Positions 27,806 through 37,404 of a stretch of 64,000 nucleotides of DNA are shown here, piece after piece; the first letter of the stretch is position 1; each line of letters begins with the position of its first letter. The stretch covers positions 1 through 64,000 of the forward strand of contig JAQUYD010000006.1 in NCBI GenBank assembly GCA_028692035.1, given 5' to 3'. The DNA comes from Oscillospiraceae bacterium (GTDB lineage: Bacteria; Bacillota; Clostridia; Oscillospirales; Ruminococcaceae). The position numbers were made by a program, and so were the translations under genes. Below the pieces are notes generated by a model. That model was not told the origin of the DNA, did not search any database, and saw only the letters and a program-made list of their open reading frames with translations.

Positions 27806-27967
27806 TCTTTTGCCTCCAGATTCCAGGCCCGCCAAGACGAACCTTGTAAGATACACGGCGTTGCCGCTGTCTGATTATCATATTATATGATTCAGATTCA
27901 GAAGTCAATTGGAAATAGAATTTAACCTATTTTTAATAAAAAATATAATATTTGTTCAAAAAAACAG

Positions 27968-27996
27968 TTGACATTATCTATAAAGTGTTGTATAGT
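27968..27996 (+). promoter_or_regulatory. Near-consensus SigA promoter
   Basis: TTGACA (27968-27973), 17 nt, TATAGT (27991-27996). Confidence 0.8.
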
Positions 27997-28050
27997 AAAG
28001 ATGCAAGAAAGAGGAAGATCAAAAGAAGAAACTGGAAGGAGGCGTTTCCC

Positions 28051-28140
28051 ATGTACTTAGATGAGCCGGTTCAGAACCTCGGCCGCGGGGTTCGTGGAGA
28101 ATACGCGGCCGCTCGGAAAGCAGTTTCTCATTTAGGATAA
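28051..28140 (+). CDS. Candidate 29-aa peptide
   Basis: RBS AAGGAGG 8 nt before ATG; MYLDEPVQNLGRGVRGEYAAARKAVSHLG. Confidence 0.5.
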   Translation: MYLDEPVQNLGRGVRGEYAAARKAVSHLG

Positions 28141-28174
28141 AGCGAGAGTACTCATTGTTTGATACTCTAAACCA

Positions 28175-28198
28175 ATCGGAGGTTGTCCGATCCTTTTT
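28175..28198 (+). terminator. Terminator-like hairpin after 29-aa ORF
   Basis: ATCGGA-GGTTG-TCCGAT followed by CCTTTTT. Confidence 0.6.
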
Positions 28199-28435
28199 AA
28201 CAGAAACTGCAAGTCCTAACCAATAGATTTCCAAATGCAAAAGACGATTTTTCTTTTATGTAAGTGAATAGAAGACAGAAATCATTGTTCCGATAGCAAA
28301 AGCTGTTACGAGCGAGTGTTCTTTTGAAGTTTGAAGAAAGTATTGCGTCAGGCTTTACAATTCAATAAAAATTTTTTAAAAGGTGAGTCCAATGAAATAG
28401 TCAGTTGACTTCAAAGTTACAAACCAACGATTTAA

Positions 28436-28466
28436 GGGATCCGGTAGAAATACCGGATCCCTTTTT
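28436..28466 (+). terminator. Rho-independent terminator
   Basis: GGGATCCGGTA-GAAA-TACCGGATCCC-TTTTT. Confidence 0.9.
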
Positions 28467-28637
28467 GTTCTCTAAAAGTCAGGAGGATCTCTGTTTCTGC
28501 AATGGACAGCCTGAGCGCTTTGTGGTAAAATAACCGGAGAAGAAAGGCATAGACCGGTGCGACTGCCGGTTTGCCGAAGCAGAATTTTTGGCGCGCGGTG
28601 CAAATCGCCGCAAGAAATAAAGAGTGAGGTACCGGGA

Positions 28638-31013
28638 ATGGAAAATCGGTTTTATGAAGAATATATGGTGTTGAAACGCCGGATTTTGGAAAAACAGTTT
28701 GCCCGGATGAATGAGGAGCAGCTGAAAGCGGTATTTCAGGTCAAAGGGCCGCTATTGATTTTGGCAGGGGCGGGCAGCGGCAAGACCACCGTACTGGTAA
28801 ACCGGGTATCCTATCTGGTGCGGTTTGGAAACGCTTATCATAGCAAATATCTGCCCGAGCAGATTACAGAAGAGGACATGACCCTCCTGCGGCAGGCGGC
28901 GTCCGGTGGGGAGGTGGAGCCGGAACGGCTGTCTGCGATTTTGGCGGATGCGCCGCCAAAGCCCTGGAATGTGCTGGCAATCACCTTTACCAACAAGGCA
29001 GCCAACGAGCTCAAATCCCGTTTGGAACAAAGCTTGGGCCCGGTGGCGCAGGATATTACCGCCGCCACCTTTCATTCCGCTTGTGTGCGGATTTTGCGCC
29101 GGGAAATTGAGCGGCTAGGCTATTCCCGCAGCTTTACCATTTATGATACCGACGATTCGCTGAAGGTGATCAAAGAGGCGATGAAGGTGTTGAATATGGA
29201 AGAGAAGCTTTTTCCGCCCAAGTCGATCTTAAGCGCCATCGGCCGGGCAAAGGACGCGCTGCAAGGCCCGGCGGAGATGATGCGCCAGGCCGGGGCCGAT
29301 TACCGGATGGGCAGCATTGCCAGGGTGTATGAGCGATATCAAGCGGCACTCAAATCCGCCGACGCGGTGGATTTTGACGACATCATTGTGCTGACGGTGC
29401 GGCTGCTGGAACAGTTCCCGGAGGTGCTGTCGTATTATCAGAACCGGTATCGTTATATTATGGTGGACGAGTATCAGGATACCAATCACGCCCAGTACCG
29501 GCTGGTGAGCCTTTTAGCCGAGGGCCATGGCAACCTGTGCGTGGTCGGCGATGACGATCAGAGTATTTACAAATTCCGCGGCGCCACCATTGAAAATATT
29601 TTGAGCTTTGAAGAGCAGTTCGATCAGGCGAAGGTCATCCGTCTGGAACAGAATTACCGCAGCACCAAGCGGATTTTAGACGCGGCCAACGAGGTCATTG
29701 CGAACAACACCGCCCGCAAAGGGAAAAGCCTTTGGACCGGCAACGGGGAAGGGGAAAAGATCTGCCTGTACCGGGCGGGGGACGAGCGGGCGGAAGCTTT
29801 GTTTATCACCGAGGAGATCACCACCCATGTGGCGGCGGGGGACCGGTACAGCGACCATGCAGTGCTGTACCGGATGAACGCCCAGTCCGGCGAGATCGAG
29901 AAGGCGATGGTCAAGGCGGGGATTCCTTACAAGATCGTAGGCGGCCTGCGCTTTTATGAGCGCAAGGAAATCAAGGACCTTATCGCTTATTTAAGCGTTT
30001 TAAATAACCCCAACGACACCGTTCGCCTGGCCCGGATCATCAACGAGCCGAAGCGCGGCATCGGCGATGCAACGGTGGCGGCGGTGATGGAGCTGTCTGC
30101 CCAATTGGGAATCCCACCTTTGCAGGTCATGGCGGACGCGGATCAATATCAGAAGCTCCAGCGTCGTTTTGCGCCGTTGAAGGCATTTGCGGGTATGATG
30201 CAGGGGCTCATCGAAAAAGCGGTGGAGGAGCCGCTGGAGATCCTGCTGGATGCAGTGCTGGACGATACGGGGTATTTGGCCATGCTGCAGCTGCAGGGAT
30301 TTGAAGGGCAGACGCGGATTGAAAACGTCGACGAACTGCGCTCCTCCTTAATCAAATTCAACCAGGAGGCGCCGGAGGGCACCCTATCCGACTTTTTGGA
30401 GGAAGTGGCGCTGTACACCGATCTAGACCGGACCGACCTGCAGGACGACTCGGTAACCCTGATGACCATGCATTCGGCCAAAGGGCTGGAATTCCCGTAT
30501 GTGTTTGTGGCCGGCTGCGAGGAGGGAATCTTTCCCGGCCGCATGAGCATGAACTCCCCTGACGAGATCGAAGAGGAACGGCGGCTGGCCTATGTGGCCA
30601 TTACCCGGGCCAAGAAGAAGCTATACCTGACCACTGCGGCCCAGCGGATGCTGTTTGGCCAAACTTCATGGAACAAGCCTTCCCGCTTTGCCAAGGAAAT
30701 CCCTGGCGAGCTAGTAGAGCTGGTCGATACCACCGTGCAGCCCAAACGTTGGGAGGGTGGCGCCTGGGAACAGCAGGTGCCCAAAGGTACCGTCCGCACA
30801 GGGGATCTGTCTGCCGTTTCGGCGGCAGCTGCTTCCAAGCCTGCGGCGCCGCTGCATCCGGGGGATGTGGTCAACCACAAGATTTTCGGTAAGGGGACGG
30901 TGTTGTCCGCCGCAGCCATGGCCAACGACCTGCTGGTCGAAGTATCTTTCGAAAAAGTGGGCACCAAAAAACTGATGGCTAATTTTGCAAAACTGAAAAA
31001 AATCGAGGGATAG
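28638..31013 (+). CDS. pcrA: UvrD/PcrA-type ATP-dependent DNA helicase
   Basis: LAGAGSGKTTVL, VDEYQDTNHAQ, DDDQSIYKFRGA, TMHSAKGLEFPYVFV. Confidence 0.95.
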   Translation: MENRFYEEYMVLKRRILEKQFARMNEEQLKAVFQVKGPLLILAGAGSGKTTVLVNRVSYLVRFGNAYHSKYLPEQITEEDMTLLRQAASGGEVEPERLSAILADAPPKPWNVLAITFTNKAANELKSRLEQSLGPVAQDITAATFHSACVRILRREIERLGYSRSFTIYDTDDSLKVIKEAMKVLNMEEKLFPPKSILSAIGRAKDALQGPAEMMRQAGADYRMGSIARVYERYQAALKSADAVDFDDIIVLTVRLLEQFPEVLSYYQNRYRYIMVDEYQDTNHAQYRLVSLLAEGHGNLCVVGDDDQSIYKFRGATIENILSFEEQFDQAKVIRLEQNYRSTKRILDAANEVIANNTARKGKSLWTGNGEGEKICLYRAGDERAEALFITEEITTHVAAGDRYSDHAVLYRMNAQSGEIEKAMVKAGIPYKIVGGLRFYERKEIKDLIAYLSVLNNPNDTVRLARIINEPKRGIGDATVAAVMELSAQLGIPPLQVMADADQYQKLQRRFAPLKAFAGMMQGLIEKAVEEPLEILLDAVLDDTGYLAMLQLQGFEGQTRIENVDELRSSLIKFNQEAPEGTLSDFLEEVALYTDLDRTDLQDDSVTLMTMHSAKGLEFPYVFVAGCEEGIFPGRMSMNSPDEIEEERRLAYVAITRAKKKLYLTTAAQRMLFGQTSWNKPSRFAKEIPGELVELVDTTVQPKRWEGGAWEQQVPKGTVRTGDLSAVSAAAASKPAAPLHPGDVVNHKIFGKGTVLSAAAMANDLLVEVSFEKVGTKKLMANFAKLKKIEG

Positions 31014-31064
31014 GGCCGTCGGTCGGCGCCCGATCCAACGGAAGAATAGAAAGGCGGAATAAAA

Positions 31065-31844
31065 ATGCCAAAGGTAACGTTACTTTCCTATACGCCGGAG
31101 CCGGAAAAGCTGGTCGCCGCCGCTGCAAAGCTGTGCTATAGCTCCAGCAGTCCCCAAACGTTGATGGATGGGCTGACGCCGGAAAAAACCGAAAGTTTTT
31201 TGGAGATGCTGCAGGCGATGGGCCACGAAAGCCCCATCGAACATGTGTCCTTTACCTTCGGGATCGAGGGCGTATCCCGCTCCTTGCTGGCCCAGATCAC
31301 CCGGCACCGGATTGCGTCCTACAGCGTCCAGAGCCAGCGCTATGTCCGGGAAAAGGACTTTCAGTATGTCACGCCGCTGCAGATCGAGAAGATCCCCGCG
31401 GCGCTGGAATTGTACGAACAGACCATGGCCCAGATCGGCGAAAGCTACGACCGGCTGGCGGCCATGCTGAAAGAAAAGCATGTTGAAACGCTGATGGCCG
31501 AAGGGATGGATGAAAAGGCCGCCGGCCGCAAAGCGGAAAAGATGGCCATTGAAGACGCGCGTTTTGTTCTGCCCAACGCCTGCGATACCCAGATGGTGGT
31601 GACGATGAACGCCCGTAGCCTTTATAACTTTTTCCGCCACCGCTGTTGCAACCGGGCCCAGTGGGAAATCCGGGAGGTGGCCTATCAGATGTTGGCGCTG
31701 GTGCACACGGTGGCGCCAACTTTGTTCCAAAGCGCCGGGGCCCCCTGTATCTGCGGGAATTGCCCGGAGGGGAAGATGAGCTGTGGCCACCCAGATGAAG
31801 TGCGGGCGTATGACGCCATGAGAAAGGGGAACGCTACCAGATGA
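31065..31844 (+). CDS. thyX: Flavin-dependent thymidylate synthase
   Basis: ThyX motif RHRIASYSVQSQR. Confidence 0.95.
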   Translation: MPKVTLLSYTPEPEKLVAAAAKLCYSSSSPQTLMDGLTPEKTESFLEMLQAMGHESPIEHVSFTFGIEGVSRSLLAQITRHRIASYSVQSQRYVREKDFQYVTPLQIEKIPAALELYEQTMAQIGESYDRLAAMLKEKHVETLMAEGMDEKAAGRKAEKMAIEDARFVLPNACDTQMVVTMNARSLYNFFRHRCCNRAQWEIREVAYQMLALVHTVAPTLFQSAGAPCICGNCPEGKMSCGHPDEVRAYDAMRKGNATR

Positions 31845-32500
31845 AACTGATCGTCATCGAGGGGCTGGACGGCAGCGGCAAGGCGACCCAGACGGCGATT
31901 TTGGCCAAGCGTTTGACAGAAATGGGCGTTCCGGTGAAAACCGTTTCCTTTCCCGATTACGAAAAACCCTGGTCCTGCCTGGTGCGAATGTACTTAGACG
32001 GGCAGTTTGGCAGCCGGCCGGAGGATGTAAGCGCTTATGCGGCGTCCAGCTTTTTTGCCATGGACCGCTTTGCCAGCTACCGAACCGGTTGGCAGAGGGA
32101 TTACGAGGCAGGCACGGTGATCCTCTGCGACCGGTATGTGGGTTCCAACGCCCTACACCAGTCGGTAAAGCTGCCGCGGGAGGAATGGGACGCTTATTTA
32201 GATTGGCTATTCGATTTTGAATACCATAAGCTGGGGCTGCCGGAACCCACGGCCACGGTGTACCTAAAGATGCACCCGGATACCTCCAAAAACCTGCTGA
32301 TCCAACGCTATGGCGGGGATGAGAGAAAAAAGGATATCCATGAAAAAAATTTAAGCTACCTGCTTTCCTGCCACGATGCGGCAGGTTATGTGGCCCAAAA
32401 ATGCGGCTGGCGGGTTGTGGAGTGCTGTGACGGGCAGAATTTGCTGTCCCGGGAAGAGGTGGCGCAGAAAGTTGCGGCTGCTTTGTCCGATTTGTTTTGA
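31841..32500 (+). CDS. tmk: Thymidylate kinase
   Basis: IVIEGLDGSGKATQT, CDRYVGSNALHQ; adjacent to thyX. Confidence 0.88.
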   Translation: MKLIVIEGLDGSGKATQTAILAKRLTEMGVPVKTVSFPDYEKPWSCLVRMYLDGQFGSRPEDVSAYAASSFFAMDRFASYRTGWQRDYEAGTVILCDRYVGSNALHQSVKLPREEWDAYLDWLFDFEYHKLGLPEPTATVYLKMHPDTSKNLLIQRYGGDERKKDIHEKNLSYLLSCHDAAGYVAQKCGWRVVECCDGQNLLSREEVAQKVAAALSDLF

Positions 32501-32588
32501 CAACACCAGGTTTTGACTGGACAAATAGGGATTTGATAGGGTAAAATAACAAAATAGAATGTTTTACTAAGATGGGGGATCAAAAAAG

Positions 32589-33125
32589 ATGGTCTATGTG
32601 TTTTTGGCGCAGGGCTTTGAGGAAATCGAAGCGTTGGCGGTGGTGGATATCCTGCGCCGCGCGGAACTGGATGTGAAAATGGTGGGGGTGACCGGCGAGA
32701 TTGTCAGCGGCTCTCACGGGATCCTTGTAGCCTGCGATACGGTGGAAGGGGTCATTGGCCCATCCGCCGCAGAACTGATTGTGTTGCCCGGCGGTATTCC
32801 CGGCACTTTGAACCTGGAAAAATCCGCCGTGGTAAAAGAGGCGGTCCGCAGCGCGATGGAGGACAACCGCTATATCGGCGCCATCTGCGCCGCACCGTCC
32901 ATTTTAGGGCATATGGGGTATCTGGACGATCGGGAAGTTACCTGCTACCCGGGCTTTGAGTCCCAGATGCCAAAGGCATATTACACCGGCGAAAAAGTTG
33001 TCGTTTCGGACAATATTATTACAGGAAAGGGCGCTGGCGCAGCGGTGGATTTTGCACTAAAACTGGTGGAAATAATGATATCACCGGAGCGCGCCAAAAC
33101 GTTGAGAGAGTCGCTGCAATGTTAA
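32589..33125 (+). CDS. DJ-1/PfpI family protein
   Basis: VFLAQGFEEIEALAVVDILRRA, AICAAPSIL. Confidence 0.9.
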   Translation: MVYVFLAQGFEEIEALAVVDILRRAELDVKMVGVTGEIVSGSHGILVACDTVEGVIGPSAAELIVLPGGIPGTLNLEKSAVVKEAVRSAMEDNRYIGAICAAPSILGHMGYLDDREVTCYPGFESQMPKAYYTGEKVVVSDNIITGKGAGAAVDFALKLVEIMISPERAKTLRESLQC

Positions 33126-33766
33126 AAAGAGACATCCGCGCGGAGAAAAACGCGCTGCGGCAGCAGATGAAAGATTTTCGCCGGGGAATGCCCTCGCTGG
33201 TCAAAGAGAAGAAAGACGCAGCGATCCGGCGGGGCGTACAGATGCTGCGCCAGTACCAGACCTGCGATACGTTACTGACCTTCGTGTCTTCTCCCATTGA
33301 GGTGGATACGAAAGCGTTAATTGAAGAAGCGCTGCAAAGCGGCAAAAAGGTGGCGGTGCCCTATTGCATCGACGGGACGCGGCGGATGGATTTTTATTAT
33401 ATCCGCTCGCTGGCGGACCTTGCGCCCCGCACGTTTGGTGTGCTGGAGCCGGTAGCCGAACGCTGCGAAAAGCTGACCGACGCGCAGAATAGTGTCTGTA
33501 TCGTGCCGGGGCTGGCCTTTGACCGGCATGGCTTTCGGCTGGGCTATGGAAAAGGCTATTATGACCGCTTTTTATCTGGCTATACCGGTTTTAAGATCGG
33601 CATTGTGTACGAGGGGTGCCTGCGTCAGCGGCTTCCCCACGGCTACTATGATGTGCCGGTCGATCTGTTGGTCACTGAAAAGCGCCGGAAAAAACCGTTG
33701 CTGTTACCGGCGAAACGCAAAAAGCGCAATGAAGCGGATTCAGCCGCCTCCAAAACGCGGCTTTGA
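33119..33766 (+). CDS. 5-formyltetrahydrofolate cyclo-ligase
   Basis: VPGLAFDRHGFRLGYGKGYYDRFL. Confidence 0.92.
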   Translation: MLKRDIRAEKNALRQQMKDFRRGMPSLVKEKKDAAIRRGVQMLRQYQTCDTLLTFVSSPIEVDTKALIEEALQSGKKVAVPYCIDGTRRMDFYYIRSLADLAPRTFGVLEPVAERCEKLTDAQNSVCIVPGLAFDRHGFRLGYGKGYYDRFLSGYTGFKIGIVYEGCLRQRLPHGYYDVPVDLLVTEKRRKKPLLLPAKRKKRNEADSAASKTRL

Positions 33767-33826
33767 AATTGATTTGAACCCGGCCGGAACGCACATTTTA
33801 TGTGGAACGGCCAAAGGGAGGGCCAA

Positions 33827-35455
33827 ATGAGCGAAAAAAACGAGCAGGATATTTTTAAAAATTTGATCGACGGCATCCAGATTGAAGAGGAGCCCGAACC
33901 CGCGGGAGAAAAGCCGGCTCCAGGTCAGGCTACCGGCGTGCCGAAGAAGGAAGAGGTGGAAATCCCGCCTCAGGATCCGCAGGTGGTGCCGGTGCGCAGG
34001 AGCGACGAGGATGAGGAGCTTCCCCGCTGGCTGACCGAGAAGAAAAGTCCGGCGGTGCCGGGGAGCGCCTCTGCGCTAAGTCCGAAAAGCGGGCAGTCCC
34101 GTTTGGCCGGGCAGGATGGGCGGGCAAACGCCGCTGTTTCGGCAGAACGGGTGCGCCCGGCAGCCAAAGGCGCAGCCCAACCAACGGCTGGCACCCCAAA
34201 AGGGCCGGAAGCGAAAAAGGAGTTCCAGGTAGATATTGCCTCTCAGGAGGAGGATCGCCTGCCCCCTCTCCAGGAGGGAAAGGACGGACAGCCTCCGGCT
34301 GTTAAGCCGGCGATTTCCACCAGCGAAAAGGGGCCTAAAAAGAAAAAGAAGGTCAAAAAGCAGTACCGCGTTGGCCGCGCATTGTTATTGACGCTGTTGT
34401 TTTTGGGCTTGAGCGTCTATTTGGCTTTTTTTGCCATCCATGCTTTTGAAGATCTTACGGCAGTGAACCTGTTTGGCGGTGATCGCACGAGCGTGGAGCA
34501 AATGACGGTAGAAATTCCGGAAGGGGCTTCCGTTGGCCAGATTGCTAGGATTTTAAAGGAAAGCGGTACGATTACCGAACCGTTGGCATTTCGCCTTTAT
34601 GTGATGCTCAAGCAAGAGGATGGTTTCCAAAGCGGCGAATATATCCTGACCGACCAAATGGACTATGATTCGATCATCTATGCGCTGCAGGCGGGGACGG
34701 AGCGCACGGACGTGGTGGAAATCATGTTCCCAGAGGGCTCAACTTCGACGGATATCGCCCAGAAGCTGGAAGAAAACGGCGTTTGTTCGGCCAGCGATTT
34801 TTTGACGGCGCTCAACGGCAGCGCTTACAACTATACATTTGTAGAGAATATCCCCCAAAATGCGCTGCGCTTTTACAAACTGGAGGGGTATCTGTTCCCC
34901 AATACCCACCAATTCTTTGTGGGAGAAAGCGCGAATTCGGTGGTCAATCGTTTCTTAAAGGATTTTAATTCCCAGATTACCGACGCGATGCGCACCCGGA
35001 TGAACGAGCTGAATCTTACGCTGGACCAGACGCTGGCGCTGGCGTCGATCATTCAAAAAGAGGCCAGCGATCCGGACGAGATGAAAAACGTGTCCGAAGT
35101 ATACCATAACCGTCTGAACAATTCAGACGCATACCCCAATCTACAGTCTGATCCAACGATCTACTATGTGGAAAGGGTCATCAAAAAGAAGATCGGGATC
35201 GCCAATCAACAGATGTACGACGCATACAACACCTATGTGTGTGCCGGGTTGCCGGTAGGGCCCATCTGTAATCCGGGGCTAGACGCGATCGAAGCAGCTT
35301 TGTATCCGGCGCAGCACGAACAAACCTACTACTATTTTGTCACCGATGACGCGGGCACTTACTATTATGCGCAGACTTTGAGCGAGCATGAAGCAAACAT
35401 TGCCCAAGCGGACAAGGTTAACAAAGAAGTTGCGGCCAGTTCAGCCGCCAGTTAA
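33827..35455 (+). CDS. mltG: Endolytic transglycosylase MltG
   Basis: LEGYLFPNTHQF, ASIIQKEA, VYHNRLN, LQSDPTIYY, GLPVGPICNPG. Confidence 0.93.
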   Translation: MSEKNEQDIFKNLIDGIQIEEEPEPAGEKPAPGQATGVPKKEEVEIPPQDPQVVPVRRSDEDEELPRWLTEKKSPAVPGSASALSPKSGQSRLAGQDGRANAAVSAERVRPAAKGAAQPTAGTPKGPEAKKEFQVDIASQEEDRLPPLQEGKDGQPPAVKPAISTSEKGPKKKKKVKKQYRVGRALLLTLLFLGLSVYLAFFAIHAFEDLTAVNLFGGDRTSVEQMTVEIPEGASVGQIARILKESGTITEPLAFRLYVMLKQEDGFQSGEYILTDQMDYDSIIYALQAGTERTDVVEIMFPEGSTSTDIAQKLEENGVCSASDFLTALNGSAYNYTFVENIPQNALRFYKLEGYLFPNTHQFFVGESANSVVNRFLKDFNSQITDAMRTRMNELNLTLDQTLALASIIQKEASDPDEMKNVSEVYHNRLNNSDAYPNLQSDPTIYYVERVIKKKIGIANQQMYDAYNTYVCAGLPVGPICNPGLDAIEAALYPAQHEQTYYYFVTDDAGTYYYAQTLSEHEANIAQADKVNKEVAASSAAS

Positions 35456-35467
35456 ACAGGAGAGAAC

Positions 35468-35497
35468 AAACAGTCACCGGCTTGCCGGTGGCTGTTT
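35468..35497. terminator. Terminator-like hairpin
   Basis: AACAGTCACCGGC-TT-GCCGGTGGCTGTTT. Confidence 0.7.
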
Positions 35498-35533
35498 GTA
35501 TGCAGGAACCATTTGAAAAAGGGGGCGGCTTTT

Positions 35534-36826
35534 ATGGCGGGGCGAAAGCGGGTGGAGGTTCTGGCGCCGGCCGGCGATTTTGAACGGCTGGAAGCGGCGG
35601 TACAGTATGGCGCGGACGCGGTCTATTTAGGCGGCAAAGAGTTTGGAATGCGCGCGTCACCACTAAATTTCACTGAGGAAGAGCTACTGCGTGCAGTGGA
35701 TTACTGCCACCAGCGAGGTGTGAGAGTCTATGTTACCTGCAATATTCTGCCGCGGGAAGAGGATCTTGCCCACCTGCCCGCCTACCTGCATTTTTTACAG
35801 GATGCGGGGGTAGACGCCCTGATCGTGGCGGATATCGGCGTTATGATGCTCTGCCGCAGAGAAATCCCCCAAATGGAGCTGCATATGTCCACCCAGACCG
35901 GCGTGGTCAACCATCTGGCGGCGGCGGAGCTGTATCACCTTGGGGTCAAACGGGTGGTGCTGGCCCGGGAGCTGGGGTTGGAGGAGATTCGGCGGATCCG
36001 GAAAAATACCCCGCCGGAGCTGGAACTGGAGGCGTTTGTCCACGGCGCCATGTGTATGTCGTTTTCCGGTCGCTGTGTGCTGTCCAATTACCTGGCCGGG
36101 CGGGATGCCAACCGCGGCGAATGTGCCCAGCCCTGCCGCTGGAATTATCATCTGGTGGAAGAAAAGCGGCCCGGGTCGTTTTTTCCGATTTTTGAGGATG
36201 AGGACGGGACCTATATCCTCAACGCCAAAGATTTGTGCATGATTGAGCATCTGGACCAGTTGGCGGCGGCGGGCGTCAGCAGCTTTAAAATCGAAGGACG
36301 GGCCAAATCTTTTTATTATGTGGCTACGGTGACCAACGCCTACCGTTGTGCGGCGGACCTGTTGGAACAGGATCCGGCCCATTACCATCCGCCCGGTTGG
36401 TTGGTGGAAGAGACCCGTAAAGTCAGCCACCGGCAGTATTGTACCGGATTTTATTTCGGCCGCCCGGAAGACGGGCAATATTATGAGAGCGGCTATATCC
36501 GTAATTACGATGTGGCCGCGGTGGTGGAAGCGTATGAGGATGGGATGCTTTTTTGCACCCAGCGAAACCGCTTTTTCCCTGGAGAAACATTGGAAATTCT
36601 CTCGCCTGGTCAGCCGCCTCGGCCCTTGGAAGTCTCTGCCATTTTCGATGCGGATGGGCAGCCGCTGGATGCGGCCCGCCATCCGATGCAGCCGCTGCGA
36701 ATCCCTTGCGAGGTGCCACTTGAGCCGGGAACGATTCTGCGCCGCAGGCAAAATGAAACCTTTTGCAGCGGAAATTCTTCGCCTCAAAACGGATTTTCCA
36801 CAGAAATAATGGACTTGCGCCGTTGA
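35534..36826 (+). CDS. U32 family peptidase
   Basis: VEVLAPAGDFERLEAAVQYGADAVYLGG...CMSFSGRCVLSNYLAGRDANRGECAQPCRW. Confidence 0.92.
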   Translation: MAGRKRVEVLAPAGDFERLEAAVQYGADAVYLGGKEFGMRASPLNFTEEELLRAVDYCHQRGVRVYVTCNILPREEDLAHLPAYLHFLQDAGVDALIVADIGVMMLCRREIPQMELHMSTQTGVVNHLAAAELYHLGVKRVVLARELGLEEIRRIRKNTPPELELEAFVHGAMCMSFSGRCVLSNYLAGRDANRGECAQPCRWNYHLVEEKRPGSFFPIFEDEDGTYILNAKDLCMIEHLDQLAAAGVSSFKIEGRAKSFYYVATVTNAYRCAADLLEQDPAHYHPPGWLVEETRKVSHRQYCTGFYFGRPEDGQYYESGYIRNYDVAAVVEAYEDGMLFCTQRNRFFPGETLEILSPGQPPRPLEVSAIFDADGQPLDAARHPMQPLRIPCEVPLEPGTILRRRQNETFCSGNSSPQNGFSTEIMDLRR

Positions 36827-37060
36827 ATTCACAAAAACGGGGGAAAATATTTTGTCTAATCCGCACAAATAAAATGCTTTTGGTTTCACCTATGTTTATC
36901 CAACAAGCAGAAATTTGCAGAAAAACCTGCAAACAGCCGCCGGGATGCGTTGACGAACCGCATTGCTGTGTTATAATAATAAACAGTTTGGCTGTTGTAT
37001 AGGAAAACAATCGTAGAAGAAGCACAACACAATTTAAGATGAAGAAGCAGGAGAGTAGTA

Positions 37061-37324
37061 ATGTTTGTAAAAGATGTTCAGGTTCAGAACCAGGTAGGTC
37101 TGCACGCGCGCCCCGCGACTTTCTTTATCCAAAAAGCAAATGAGTACAAATCCTCCATCTGGGTGGAAAAAGACGAGCGCCGCGTAAACGCGAAGAGCTT
37201 GCTTGGCGTCCTCTCTCTTGGAATTGTTGGCGGCACCTGTATCCGCATCATTGCCGATGGCGCTGATGAGGAGCAGGCGGTCGGCGGCTTGGTAAAATTG
37301 GTTGAATCTGGTTTTGCCGAGTAA
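37061..37324 (+). CDS. HPr family phosphocarrier protein
   Basis: VQNQVGLHARPATFFIQKANEYKS...NAKSLLGVLSLGI. Confidence 0.92.
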   Translation: MFVKDVQVQNQVGLHARPATFFIQKANEYKSSIWVEKDERRVNAKSLLGVLSLGIVGGTCIRIIADGADEEQAVGGLVKLVESGFAE

Positions 37325-37404
37325 TCAAAGAGCACGATGAAAAGCCTCCCGGGCATTCGCACGGTGGGGCTTTTTTCCTATCTTTTTCGGAAAGAGGGCG
37401 GAAC

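Noticed and set aside
31080-31790. 236-aa minus-strand ORF antisense to thyX
   Set aside because: Overlaps a confident ThyX CDS; low-complexity shadow translation.
35795-36889. 364-aa minus-strand ORF antisense to U32 peptidase
   Set aside because: Shadow ORF of a GC-rich gene; no domain, no RBS context.
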